A stretch of DNA of 64,000 bases from an uncultured Lentisphaeria bacterium (GTDB taxonomy: Bacteria; Verrucomicrobiota; Lentisphaeria; Victivallales; UBA1829). The stretch spans positions 163,889 to 227,888 of the forward strand of contig CAJKAR010000001.1 in assembly GCA_905197955.1 (NCBI GenBank), given 5' to 3'. The notes under the pieces are model-generated. The model made no database searches. It was not told the DNA's origin and saw only the letters and a program-made list of their open reading frames with translations. Each line of letters starts with the position of its first letter. Position 1 is the first letter of the stretch. Both the position numbers and the translations under genes were made by a program. Shown here one piece after another: positions 34,726 to 43,095 of the stretch.

Positions 34726-35688
34726 ATGAGCGGTAAAAACATTCTTGTCACCGGTGGAAGCGGTTTTCTCGGCTCCCATCTCTGCGAACGGCTGCTGAAA
34801 GATGGAAATGACGTCATCTGCGTCGACAATTTCTTCACGGGAAACAAACGGAACATCTATCGTCTGATGGACAACCGTCATTTCGAGGTGATCCGCCATG
34901 ATATTACTTTTCCCCTCTATCTGGAGGTGGATGAAATCTACAATCTGGCGTGTCCCGCCTCTCCGGTCCACTACCAGAAGGATCCGGTGCAGACCGTCAA
35001 GACCTGCGTGCATGGAGCAATCAACATGCTCGGACTGGCAAAACGGGTCAATGCCAAAATTCTTCAGGCTTCAACATCGGAAGTCTACGGAGATCCCCAC
35101 GTTCATCCTCAGGTCGAGGAATACTGGGGCAATGTGAATCCCATCGGAGAGCGAGCCTGCTATGATGAGGGGAAACGGGCCGCAGAAACCCTTTTTACCT
35201 CCTATTACAGACAATGCCGTCTCCGGGTAAAAATCGTCCGTATTTTCAACACCTACGGGCCGAACATGCATCCGAATGACGGAAGGGTCGTCAGCAACTT
35301 CATCGTCCAGGCCCTCAAGGGCGAGGACATCACCATCTACGGCGACGGAACGCAGACCCGCAGCTTCTGCTACTGCAAGGACCTGATCGACGCCATGGTC
35401 CGCATGATGAACACGCCAGATCAAATCACCGGACCGGTCAATATCGGCAATCCGGGGGAATTCACCATGATTCAACTTGCGGAACTTGTCAAAAAAATGA
35501 CAAACTCCAATTCGAAAATTGTCTTCCGCCCCCTCCCCGCCGATGACCCGAAACAGCGCCGTCCCGATATTTCCAAAGCGAAGGAACTCCTTCACTGGCA
35601 GCCGACCACACAGCTCGAAGAAGGTCTCAAATACACGATTGAATATTTCGATCAGCTTCTCCGGGAGGATGGATCGCTTAAAAACTGA
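34726..35688 (+). CDS. UDP-glucuronate decarboxylase (UDP-xylose synthase), SDR family
   Basis: The enzyme converts UDP-glucuronate to UDP-xylose, a donor for surface polysaccharides. The 320 residues show the extended-SDR NAD site VTGGSGFLGSHLCERL (about 7-22), YNLACPASPVHYQKDPVQT near 75-93, catalytic Tyr-x3-Lys in ERACYDEGKRAAE near 142-154, and RIFNTYGPNM. TRSFCYCKDLIDAMVRMM matches the decarboxylase branch well. Length is normal for the bacterial form. It stands alone, convergent with a hypothetical gene 18 bp away. Confidence 0.93.
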   Translation: MSGKNILVTGGSGFLGSHLCERLLKDGNDVICVDNFFTGNKRNIYRLMDNRHFEVIRHDITFPLYLEVDEIYNLACPASPVHYQKDPVQTVKTCVHGAINMLGLAKRVNAKILQASTSEVYGDPHVHPQVEEYWGNVNPIGERACYDEGKRAAETLFTSYYRQCRLRVKIVRIFNTYGPNMHPNDGRVVSNFIVQALKGEDITIYGDGTQTRSFCYCKDLIDAMVRMMNTPDQITGPVNIGNPGEFTMIQLAELVKKMTNSNSKIVFRPLPADDPKQRRPDISKAKELLHWQPTTQLEEGLKYTIEYFDQLLREDGSLKN

Positions 35689-35706
35689 TCGCTTTGCTTG
35701 CTGAAT

Positions 35707-36399
35707 TCAGCGAACCGGCACCAGACGTCCGTTGTTTCTATAATAACGGGCGCCTCGGGGTCCCAGATAAATTTTCTCCTTGTCGGAAGAGGTTCCAAGC
35801 GCAGCATCCGGCTCCTGAATATAGGAACGCATCGGTCCCTGCGTCGGTTTCAACTGAAGAGTCCCGGAAAAATTGCCTTCCCTAGCCTTCTTCTGAAACT
35901 CCATGTACGCATCCGCTTTCTGTGAATCCGAAGATGCCCGATCCATCTTCCTGACAAACTCTTCGCAGAGAGAGGAAAAACGTTTTGCTTCTTCCGAAGG
36001 ATTTCGACTGATATGAAAAACGGTCAGCCAGCGGCGAATCCCATCCAGCTGCTGCTCTGCCATCCGGGCAATCGCTCCGGCATCCCGGACTTCTTTCGGC
36101 GGGGCTTCTGTTTTTTTCGGATTTTTCGCCGGTTTCTCTTTCGATTGCGTTTTCTTCTGCTCCAGCAACTTGAGAATTCGAGCCCGGCGACTTGCACTCA
36201 GACGATTGAAAAGATCATCGGGAATTTCTTCCAGCGGAATTGTCTCCACTCCGGAAGGAAGGATTATCTCCAATCCTTCGGAATCCGCTTTTCCAATCCC
36301 AGCATTCGTGTATTTCCTGCCGCTTTTCGTCACAAAGTCAAAGGCCGAAACGGAAAAAAATACGGATATCAACAAAAAAACAAAAAGTTGTCTTTTCAT
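35707..36399 (-). CDS. Exported hypothetical protein with a basic C-terminal motif
   Basis: The 230-residue product has a signal peptide (MKRQLFVFLLISVFFSVSAF). A short beta domain follows (about 22-65: TKSGRKYTNAGIGKADSEGL). The middle is charged and helical with a Lys/Pro-rich linker (KTQSKEKPAKNPKKTE). The end, LGPRGARYYRNNGRLVPVR, resembles the GPRGGRYYINxxGKK motif of the small PBCV-specific basic adaptor domain, which is often found at the C-terminus of secreted proteins. Function is unknown. AAAGGAGGATAGC before the ATG is a strong ribosome site. Confidence 0.72.
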   Translation of the reverse strand: MKRQLFVFLLISVFFSVSAFDFVTKSGRKYTNAGIGKADSEGLEIILPSGVETIPLEEIPDDLFNRLSASRRARILKLLEQKKTQSKEKPAKNPKKTEAPPKEVRDAGAIARMAEQQLDGIRRWLTVFHISRNPSEEAKRFSSLCEEFVRKMDRASSDSQKADAYMEFQKKAREGNFSGTLQLKPTQGPMRSYIQEPDAALGTSSDKEKIYLGPRGARYYRNNGRLVPVR

Positions 36400-36427
36400 G
36401 CTATCCTCCTTTTTTCTGTTTTATGAA

Positions 36428-36455
36428 AATATAACATGAAAGTGGAGAAAAACAA
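36428..36455 (-). promoter_or_regulatory. Possible promoter of the exported hypothetical gene
   Basis: On the minus strand TTGTTT and TATATT are separated by 16 bp. A 9-bp inverted repeat (GAAAGTGGA at 36438-36446 with TCCACTTTC at 36457-36465) spans the -35 region and could be an operator or a hairpin. Confidence 0.45.
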
Positions 36456-36477
36456 TTCCACTTTCTGCTTCCGGGAG

Positions 36478-36501
36478 AGTTGGGGGCGAGAAGCCACCAA
36501 C
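36478..36501 (+). repeat. REP-like 24-bp hairpin, copy 1
   Basis: The reverse complement of this element is identical over 24 bp to 46057-46080. It folds as GTTGG-T-GGC / GCC-C-CCAAC around the loop TTCTC, an 8-bp stem with one mismatch. A run of seven A follows on the plus strand. The two copies are in opposite orientation about 9.6 kb apart. Confidence 0.75.
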
Positions 36502-36554
36502 TAAAAAAACATAGCGGGAATAGTAACAAAAATGAGAAAAGGAGGGAAGTGGAC

Positions 36555-36583
36555 TTGATTTTTCGGAAAAGTGTGGCATATTA
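36555..36583 (+). promoter_or_regulatory. Possible promoter of rpmA
   Basis: TTGATT (36555-36560) is followed after 17 bp by ATATTA. It is the only reasonable promoter-like pair in the 100 bp before rpmA. Confidence 0.4.
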
Positions 36584-36648
36584 GATATTCGCACGTTCAT
36601 TATTTGAGATCGCATCAAACATATTCATATTGTGAAGGAGTAACAGAA

Positions 36649-36906
36649 ATGGCACATAAGAAAGGTCAGTCGAGCAGCAGAAACGGCCGCGACAGCCAGC
36701 CGAAGATGCTTGGCATCAAAGCGTTCGGCGGTGAGTTTGTAACGGCCGGAAGCATTATCGTGCGTCAGCGCGGAACCAGAATTCATCCCGGCAAGAATGT
36801 CGGCTGCGGCAGAGACTACACGCTCTTTGCTCTTACGGACGGAACGGTTCAGTTCGGCAAGAAAGCAAGAAAAGATGTTGCAGTCATTCCCGTTGTTGCG
36901 GAATAA
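36649..36906 (+). CDS. rpmA: 50S ribosomal protein bL27
   Basis: bL27 reaches the peptidyl-transferase centre of the large ribosomal subunit. The 85-residue protein begins MAHKKGQSSSRNGRDSQPK and contains AFGGEFVTAGSIIVRQRGT and HPGKNVGCGRDYTLFA, diagnostic for the family. GAAGGAG is 8 nt before the ATG. Its N-terminus starts directly with the mature form, with no cleavable extension as found in Firmicutes. rplU, its usual upstream partner, is not present here; obg follows after a terminator-like hairpin. Confidence 0.97.
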   Translation: MAHKKGQSSSRNGRDSQPKMLGIKAFGGEFVTAGSIIVRQRGTRIHPGKNVGCGRDYTLFALTDGTVQFGKKARKDVAVIPVVAE

Positions 36907-36933
36907 GCATCTGGTTTCAGAAGAAACATTGAA

Positions 36934-36966
36934 AACCCGGCCATAGTACAGCGGTCGGGTTTTTTT
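36934..36966 (+). terminator. Intrinsic terminator between rpmA and obg
   Basis: AACCCGGCC and GGTCGGGTT form a 9-bp stem (one G-T pair) with a 10-nt loop, followed by seven T. It would limit, though perhaps not stop, read-through from rpmA into obg 38 bp further on. Confidence 0.85.
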
Positions 36967-37003
36967 ATAAAAGAAAGACCCTCCAGACAGGAAAACAGGC
37001 ATC

Positions 37004-38038
37004 ATGTTCATCGATAAAGCGACCATCTCAGTCAAGGCAGGAAACGGCGGCAACGGCTGCTGCAGTTTCCGGCGGGAAGCATTTGTGCCCAAAGGTGGCC
37101 CCAACGGCGGCGACGGTGCTCCCGGAGGGGATGTGATTTTCGTCGGCGATCCCGGTCAGCTGACACTTCTTGATTTTCTTTACAACACCCGTTTTTCCGC
37201 ACAGGATGGCGATCCCGGCAAAGGGAAGGATATGCATGGAAGGCGAGGAAAGGATCTGCGGATCAAAGTTCCCGTCGGAACCATTGTCCGGATTGCCGAA
37301 ACGGGAGATCTGCTTGCGGATATCAACGAACCTTTTAAAGAGGTCGTCGTGGCGAAGGGCGGTAAGGGCGGACGCGGAAATGCCCGTTTTGCGACCAGTG
37401 TCAATCAGGCTCCGCGCGAGCATGAACCCGGAGAAATCGTCGATCCGATCGAAGTCTCGCTGGAACTGAAAATTGTGGCGGATATCGGACTGGTCGGATA
37501 TCCGAACGCCGGGAAATCAACTCTCCTTTCCGATCTGACCAATGCCAATCCCAAAATAGCGCCATATCCGTTTACGACATTGAATCCGGTCGTCGGAATC
37601 ATGGAGTTCGAAGATTTCGGGAAAGTGACTATGGCGGATATTCCCGGACTGGTCGATGGAGCCCATGAAAATGTCGGGCTCGGACATGAGTTTCTGCGCC
37701 ACATTGAACGGACCAAGATGCTGGTCTATGTGCTGGACATGGCCGGTACCGACGGGCGCAGTCCGATTGATGATCTCCATGCCCTGAAGCGGGAACTGGA
37801 ACTTTACTCTCCTGGCCTTTCCGATCGTGCCCGCCTGATTATCGCCAACAAGATGGATGCGGATGAAAGCCGGGAAAATCTGGATCTGCTGATGAAAGAT
37901 CCGGAACGCACACTTCCGGTATTTCCCATGAGCGCCGTTCTGGATCCCGATTTCAATGAGATCAAGGATATCCTGCGGGAAATGCTTTCCAGCTGTCCGG
38001 AACCGCCGGATCCGACACAAAATCCTATTTCGGAGTAA
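37004..38038 (+). CDS. obg: GTPase Obg/CgtA
   Basis: Obg is a ribosome-associated GTPase involved in large-subunit assembly. The 344-residue protein has the glycine-rich Obg fold (about 1-158: KAGNGGNGCCSFRREAFVPKGG cannot be mistaken, with GGDGAPGGDVIF and KGGKGGRGNARFATS) and then the G domain with GYPNAGKST (G1), ADIPGLVDGA (G3) and IIANKMD (G4). It ends after the G domain without the OCT extension of some orthologues. It follows rpmA, the common gene order, and is 6 bp before an SDR gene. Confidence 0.97.
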   Translation: MFIDKATISVKAGNGGNGCCSFRREAFVPKGGPNGGDGAPGGDVIFVGDPGQLTLLDFLYNTRFSAQDGDPGKGKDMHGRRGKDLRIKVPVGTIVRIAETGDLLADINEPFKEVVVAKGGKGGRGNARFATSVNQAPREHEPGEIVDPIEVSLELKIVADIGLVGYPNAGKSTLLSDLTNANPKIAPYPFTTLNPVVGIMEFEDFGKVTMADIPGLVDGAHENVGLGHEFLRHIERTKMLVYVLDMAGTDGRSPIDDLHALKRELELYSPGLSDRARLIIANKMDADESRENLDLLMKDPERTLPVFPMSAVLDPDFNEIKDILREMLSSCPEPPDPTQNPISE

Positions 38039-38044
38039 TGCCGC

Positions 38045-38764
38045 ATGGAAATTGCCAATGCCTCAGTATTGATTACCGGTGCTGCACAACGGATCGGAGC
38101 GGTTCTTGTGCGGAGATTTGCTGCCGCCGGTGCTCGCGTAATCATTCACTGCAATCAATCCCTTGATTCGGCAAAGCGTCTGCTGGAGGAGATCGGCGGA
38201 GAAAATGCAGGGCATTCGGTCCTCTGCTGCGATCTGGCAAAACCGGAGAATATTCCCGCAATGTTCAACGATGTGCCCCGGGATGTTTCCATTCTGATCA
38301 ACAATGCATCCACGTTCAACCGCCAGGGAATTCTTAATGAGCCTCTGACGATGTCCAAAGAGCAGTTTGATCTGAATTTCTGGACGCCGGTGGAACTGAT
38401 GCGCAACTTTTACCAGCATTCGATTCCAGCGGAGCTTTCGGTGGTCAATCTGCTGGATCAGGCAATCGTCAAAACGGCGGCGGATTCCTTCAGCTACTCG
38501 CTTTCCAAGAAAGCTCTGGCGGAAGCAACCCGGTGCGCCGCTCTGCAATACGCTCCGCGCATGCGGGTCAACGGACTCGCACCGGGACCGGTTTTTCCAC
38601 CGCGCGGACTTGAACATCTGAAAATGGAAAAGACATTGAAAACTCTTCCGCTGGGCCGTCCCGTGAATCCGCAGGATCTGGCCAATGCCTGTCTCATGCT
38701 GGCCGGCTGTTCTTCCATGACCGGGAGCGTTCTGTTTGTGGACTGCGGACAGAGTCTGCTTTGA
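38045..38764 (+). CDS. Pteridine-reductase-like short-chain dehydrogenase (FolM type)
   Basis: The 239-residue protein is a classical SDR: TGAAQRIGAVLVRRF (NADP site, about 11-25), LINNASTF (about 85-92), Tyr-x3-Lys in FSYSLSKKALAEATR, and VNGLAPGPVFPP. TGAAQRIG, with Gln-Arg in place of the usual Gly-Ile segment, and the LAPGPV motif are typical of pteridine reductase/dihydromonapterin reductase (FolM) relatives. It probably reduces a pterin or dihydrofolate. Spacing of 6 bp makes it cotranscribed with obg, and a strong terminator follows. Confidence 0.85.
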   Translation: MEIANASVLITGAAQRIGAVLVRRFAAAGARVIIHCNQSLDSAKRLLEEIGGENAGHSVLCCDLAKPENIPAMFNDVPRDVSILINNASTFNRQGILNEPLTMSKEQFDLNFWTPVELMRNFYQHSIPAELSVVNLLDQAIVKTAADSFSYSLSKKALAEATRCAALQYAPRMRVNGLAPGPVFPPRGLEHLKMEKTLKTLPLGRPVNPQDLANACLMLAGCSSMTGSVLFVDCGQSLL

Positions 38765-38859
38765 AAAACGTCTAATCCGCCGGGAAGAAGCTCTCATTCT
38801 GAACAGCCGATTGCATTTTTTCTGTTTTCAAAATTCTGGAAATCTCCATATTTTTCAAA

Positions 38860-38916
38860 AAAAATCCCAGTTTTTCCAATGATTTTTTTCAAAAAAAACT
38901 GGGATTTTTCTTTTTT
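38860..38916 (+). terminator. Large intrinsic terminator after the SDR gene
   Basis: A 16-bp perfect stem (38860-38875 with 38894-38909, core ATCCCAG / CTGGGAT with A and T runs) has an 18-nt loop and is followed by CTTTTTT. It separates the obg operon from the ABC importer operon. Symmetric A/T runs would let it act in both directions. Confidence 0.88.
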
Positions 38917-38990
38917 AAAGCTATATTGTAGGGCGTACGATTTGCAGATAGAAAAACCATATAGAAAACGGATTGACTCATCAAAATACC

Positions 38991-39006
38991 AGCGGTTTTG
39001 ACCGCT
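38991..39006. promoter_or_regulatory. Perfect palindrome upstream of the sugar importer, possible operator
   Basis: AGCGGT and ACCGCT flank TTTG to give a 16-bp inverted repeat about 105 bp before the solute-binding protein gene. The importer operon has no linked regulator, so this may be the target of a LacI- or GntR-type protein encoded elsewhere. The 346-bp leader contains nothing else clear. Confidence 0.4.
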
Positions 39007-39110
39007 GCATCAAACCGTATCTTCCGGATTTTTTCCTGTTTGCTTCCCTGTATGAATCTTATATGAAATGTGAATGGAATATAGAATTAGAAAAAGGAGG
39101 ATTTGCACGG

Positions 39111-40634
39111 ATGAACAAACTTTTCTTTGGAATTCTGGCAGTTCTGGTGGCGGCGTCGATCTACACCTATCTGTCGGAACCCGAACAACAGACGGGATAT
39201 CCGCTCATCTACTGGAAGAGCGATCCGAACCCGCAGCGTTATGAACAGCTTGAGATGTTCTCCAAATGGCTGGAAAAAACTCATCCGGAACTCCAAAAAA
39301 CACCCGGTGTGCCGGCATTCGGCATCAAGCTGGATACGGCCAGCAATCAGAGTACGCTGATTCAGGCGGTTTCCGGCGTCGGAGGAGACCTGCTTGACTT
39401 TTCCATTGTGCCGGTCTTCTATGCAATGGGAATCATCAAGGATCTTACTCCGTATGCCAAGGAAGGCAATTTCGGACTCGATACGACCTATTCCGGAATC
39501 GCAGGCCTTCTGACCTCCTATGACGGGAAGCAGGCGGGATATCCCTGCAATGTCGCAGTAACCAATTTCTGGATCAATAAGAAAACATTCGAAAAATACG
39601 GTGTGAAACTCCCGAAGGAGGAGATCACTCTGGAAGAGTTTGAACGTATTGGAAAAGAATTTGTCGAAAAAGCCAACGCCAACAATACAGGCAAAAAGAT
39701 CTTCTTCTGTCCGGCGGCTTCCGGCTTCGGCTCCCTCTTCAACCTCATCAACGCCAGAAGCCAGGGAATGGATGTCTTCAACGAAACGCTGACAAAATCC
39801 ACCGTGAACGACCCCCGCTATATCGCACCGATGAAGCTGCTTTATAAATGGACCTATACCGATAAGATTCTGCCGACCGCCGCAGATGTGGCTTCCGATA
39901 ATGTTGAAACCGGCGGATACGGCGGTTCCACATTCACGCACTTTATTCAGGGTACTTACGGCATCGTTGTCACGGGGCGTTACGCTCTGATCCGCTTCCG
40001 CGAACTGCCGAAAGAGGAACAGATTCCCCTTTACTGCGTCCAGTATCCGCAGTCCGGCAAATTCCGGAACATGGTAGGCTCTGCGCGAATCACCTCCATG
40101 TATGCGGCGACCAAGGACCCCAACCGGACAAAGTATTTCTTTGAGTTCCTTGCCAGTAAAGATTACAACGATCATATTATCCGCGGAGCCGATGGTCTTC
40201 CGCCGAATCCGAAGTTCGCGATCACCAATCCGGAGTTTCTCAATCCGCCCGAATACCCCAATGAAGGCAATGTTCATGCCAACGAGCTGAAATGGGCAAT
40301 GAATCTGGCGCTTCCGATGCCTCAGACTCCCTATTACTCCTCGACCGGCCGCGACTGGTATGTCTATGCTCTGGACAAGTATCTGAACGACCGCGCCACC
40401 GCGGAAGAAGCCGTCAAAGAAGCCGAAGACCGTATCAACATGGCCATTCAGCAGACGATCCGGGAAAATCCGAAACTTGCAAAACAGTACGCGGAAGATA
40501 TCGCCATCCAGAAGAAAATTGATCAGTACAAGGCCGAAGGCAAGAAGATTCCCGCCGATTGGATCAAAAATCCCTATTATCTGAAATACTACAAATCCAA
40601 AGACATGCTTGCCGAACCGGAAAGGAAAAAATAA
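39111..40634 (+). CDS. Sugar ABC transporter solute-binding protein, membrane-anchored
   Basis: From ATG at 39111 (AGGAGG 9 nt upstream) the product is 507 residues. The N-terminus MNKLFFGILAVLVAASIYTY is a single hydrophobic segment without a lipobox Cys or a clear cleavage site, so the protein is probably held by an uncleaved anchor. The body is a family-1 type extracellular solute-binding protein (VTNFWINKKTFEKYGVKLP, EEITLEEFERIGKEF, AATKDPNRTKYFFEFLAS). A charged helical C-terminus of about 70 residues extends past the normal end. It leads a three-gene operon with two permeases. Confidence 0.9.
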   Translation: MNKLFFGILAVLVAASIYTYLSEPEQQTGYPLIYWKSDPNPQRYEQLEMFSKWLEKTHPELQKTPGVPAFGIKLDTASNQSTLIQAVSGVGGDLLDFSIVPVFYAMGIIKDLTPYAKEGNFGLDTTYSGIAGLLTSYDGKQAGYPCNVAVTNFWINKKTFEKYGVKLPKEEITLEEFERIGKEFVEKANANNTGKKIFFCPAASGFGSLFNLINARSQGMDVFNETLTKSTVNDPRYIAPMKLLYKWTYTDKILPTAADVASDNVETGGYGGSTFTHFIQGTYGIVVTGRYALIRFRELPKEEQIPLYCVQYPQSGKFRNMVGSARITSMYAATKDPNRTKYFFEFLASKDYNDHIIRGADGLPPNPKFAITNPEFLNPPEYPNEGNVHANELKWAMNLALPMPQTPYYSSTGRDWYVYALDKYLNDRATAEEAVKEAEDRINMAIQQTIRENPKLAKQYAEDIAIQKKIDQYKAEGKKIPADWIKNPYYLKYYKSKDMLAEPERKK

Positions 40635-40636
40635 GA

Positions 40637-42127
40637 ATGTTCAATCTGAAAAAAAATGATGTCAAACAATCAACAGTCGGACTGTTGTTCCTGCTGCCCA
40701 ACATTCTCGGATTCCTTGTTTTCACGGCAGTTCCGCTGGTCATCTCCCTTTTCATGGCGTTTACCGACTGGAATCTGGAGATGCACAACATGTTCCAGAC
40801 GGCAACTGTCAAATCCGTCGGATTCGGGAACTTCGTCAAACTCTTCACTGACCCGGATTTCTTCACCTATCTCGGCAACACCCTGTTCCTGATGATCGGG
40901 ATTCCGTTCGGTGTCGCCGGAAGTCTTGCGGCGGCAATGCTGCTGAATCACGACTTCAAGGCGGGATCCAAAAAGCTGTATGGAATCATCATTCTGACCA
41001 TCGTCATGACGGTTTGCTGCATGATGCTGGTGCTGGTCGGCATGGCTTCCACGGCGATGACCCTTCTTGTCTGCGGAATTGCTGGTGCGGTGATCGTCGG
41101 AGGTTCCATCGGCGGGCAGACCGTTTACCGGACTCTGTTCTACTTCCCCAGTTTTACTTCCGGTGTAGCAACCTATATTCTCTGGAAAAAACTGTACAGT
41201 CCGGAAAACGGACCGATCAACAATATTCTTCAGCCGATTCTCGACTGGTTCACCCCGATTGCCGCCCGTCTTTCTCCGAAAGCGGCGGCCTTCATCGCCG
41301 GGACTCTGCTGGTGCTGATGGGACTTGCCTATGCTATTGCGATGTTCCGCAGATGTCATCGCTGGTATTTCGGCGAATGCGGAACAGTCAGTGTCATCAT
41401 CGGTTCGATACTGCTGATGATTCCGCTTCTCTGTGCGCAACTCTGGAGCGGTCTCGGCTGGGGCGGTGCATTCGGATTTTTCTTTGCTGTGGCGGGAGTG
41501 ATCGCGCTGATTGCCATGTTCTTTTTCGGACGCGACTATAAATGCGTGTCAGATTATGGAATGGCGGATGCCATTATCATCGACGGAATCATCATGATCG
41601 GGCTGTTCATTCTTCTCGGCTTGACAAACGTTGTTCTCGCCATGCCGGTGGATGCCAACTCGGCGGAAGGTTTCGTGGCACCGAAATGGCTCGCCGATTA
41701 TTACTGGGCGAAACCGTCGATCATGATTATGGGCTTCTGGGGAGCGATCGGTTCCAACAACATGCTGCTCTATCTGGCGGGACTCTCCGGGGTTTCGCAG
41801 GAGCTTTACGAGGCGGCCGATATCGACGGAGCCACTCCGGCACAGAGATTCTGGAACGTGACCTGGCCGCAGCTTTCCAATGTGACATTCTTTATTCTGG
41901 TGATGTCGATCATGGGAGGTCTTCAGGGCGGATTCGAAATGGCGCGAGTCATGACGAACGGCGGACCGGCCGGATCAACGACGACTCTTGCGTATTATAT
42001 CTATACGGAAGGTTTCGGAACGGGGCGTCTCGGTTACGCCTCGGCGGTCGCCTGGACCCTCTTTGCGATGGTGCTGTGCGTCACGATCTTCAACTGGAAA
42101 TTCGGCAACAAGTACACCAACGACTGA
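40637..42127 (+). CDS. Sugar ABC transporter permease (MalF/UgpA type) with hydrophobic insertions
   Basis: The start at 40637 lies 2 bp after the preceding stop codon. The 496-residue protein is well above the usual 290-320. The family core is present: QSTVGLLFLLPNILGFLVF at the start, TVYRTLFYFPSFTSGVATYILWKKLY in the middle, and the EAA loop YEAADIDGATPAQRFWNVTWPQLS near 395-418. Two extra hydrophobic stretches interrupt it, at about 110-160 and 210-345, adding roughly six membrane segments. The insertions keep the reading frame and the codon use of the neighbours, so this looks like a lineage-specific expansion. Confidence 0.9.
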   Translation: MFNLKKNDVKQSTVGLLFLLPNILGFLVFTAVPLVISLFMAFTDWNLEMHNMFQTATVKSVGFGNFVKLFTDPDFFTYLGNTLFLMIGIPFGVAGSLAAAMLLNHDFKAGSKKLYGIIILTIVMTVCCMMLVLVGMASTAMTLLVCGIAGAVIVGGSIGGQTVYRTLFYFPSFTSGVATYILWKKLYSPENGPINNILQPILDWFTPIAARLSPKAAAFIAGTLLVLMGLAYAIAMFRRCHRWYFGECGTVSVIIGSILLMIPLLCAQLWSGLGWGGAFGFFFAVAGVIALIAMFFFGRDYKCVSDYGMADAIIIDGIIMIGLFILLGLTNVVLAMPVDANSAEGFVAPKWLADYYWAKPSIMIMGFWGAIGSNNMLLYLAGLSGVSQELYEAADIDGATPAQRFWNVTWPQLSNVTFFILVMSIMGGLQGGFEMARVMTNGGPAGSTTTLAYYIYTEGFGTGRLGYASAVAWTLFAMVLCVTIFNWKFGNKYTND

Positions 42128-42145
42128 GAAGGAAAGGATTTCAAA

Positions 42146-42988
42146 ATGGCAAAAGAACTTACCATGTTCAATCGAGGAGTGAAGCTTGTCGTTCTCCATG
42201 TCGTTCTCGCGCTGGTGGCGACCTCTCTTGTGCTGCCCTTCACCTGGATGATCCTCGCCAGCTTGAAGCGGCTTGATGAAATCGGACTTGATTCCTGGCT
42301 CCCGCAGGTCTTCCAGTGGAGCAACTACAAGGAAGTCTTCACGATGAAGGGAATCATGTTCGGCAGATGGTACTGGAACAGTATTTTCGTGGCATTCTGG
42401 GTGACCTTTCTCCAGGTCTTCACCAGCAGTCTTGCCGCGTTCAGCTTCGCCCGCCTGAAATGGAAGGGCCGCGATACCGTCTTCCTCATGTACCTCGCGA
42501 CCATGATGCTGCCCGGACTGGTCATGATGATCCCGAACTATCAGAACATGATCTATCTCGGACTCGTCGATACCTACGCGGGACTGATTCTTCCCGCGGC
42601 GTTTTCCGCCTTCGGAACCTTCCTGATGCGGCAGTTCATGATGAATATCCCGCATTCTCTCGACGAAGCCGCGGAAATCGACGGCGCCAGCAAGTGGCAG
42701 CTCTACTGGACCGTGATTCTGCCGCTCTCCCGGCCCGCGCTGGTCACGCTGACCATCTTCACCTTCATCGGCAACTACAACAGCATGTTCTGGCCGCTGG
42801 TGATGATGAAAACTCCCGAACGCTACACTCTGCCGATCGGTATGATGGCGTTCGATTCCTCGCAGGGGCAGCAGACAAACCTCCTGATGGCGGCGGTTGC
42901 CATGAGCGTGATTCCGATGATCATTCTGTTCATCTTCATGCAGAAGCAGCTGGTCAAGGGCATTATGCTCGGAGGAGTCAAAGGCTGA
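42146..42988 (+). CDS. Sugar ABC transporter permease (MalG/UgpE type)
   Basis: The 280-residue protein has six membrane segments and the second-permease EAA loop LDEAAEIDGASKWQLYWTVILPLS near 173-196. The N-terminus FTWMILASLKRLDEI and the end IMLGGVKG match carbohydrate importers of the CUT1 class. It lies 18 bp after the first permease (GAAAGGA site). No ATPase follows, so a shared MsmX-type ATPase elsewhere in the genome probably energises the importer. A bidirectional terminator ends the operon. Confidence 0.95.
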   Translation: MAKELTMFNRGVKLVVLHVVLALVATSLVLPFTWMILASLKRLDEIGLDSWLPQVFQWSNYKEVFTMKGIMFGRWYWNSIFVAFWVTFLQVFTSSLAAFSFARLKWKGRDTVFLMYLATMMLPGLVMMIPNYQNMIYLGLVDTYAGLILPAAFSAFGTFLMRQFMMNIPHSLDEAAEIDGASKWQLYWTVILPLSRPALVTLTIFTFIGNYNSMFWPLVMMKTPERYTLPIGMMAFDSSQGQQTNLLMAAVAMSVIPMIILFIFMQKQLVKGIMLGGVKG

Positions 42989-43017
42989 TTGTCACCGGAA
43001 CTTCCGGAAACAACAGA

Positions 43018-43056
43018 AAAAAGGCAAACAGATGTTTTCAGTCTGTTTGCCTTTTT
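43018..43056. terminator. Bidirectional terminator between the importer and uvrA
   Basis: A 15-bp perfect stem (AAAAAGGCAAACAGA with its complement) and a 9-nt loop lie 29 bp after the permease stop and 39 bp after the uvrA stop. Five or more T follow in both directions. Confidence 0.9.
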
Positions 43057-43095
43057 GTTTTTCAGGAGCGGATGCGAAAACGCGCTCACGGGGGA

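Noticed and set aside
36478..36501. The hairpin as an ordinary intrinsic terminator
   Set aside because: On the plus strand it is followed by A, not T, and the identical copy at 46057-46080 lies between divergent genes where no terminator is needed.
38941..39110. A longer start for the solute-binding protein at 38973
   Set aside because: The extra 46 residues run across the palindromic site and have no ribosome signal, whereas the ATG at 39111 has AGGAGG and opens directly into the membrane anchor.
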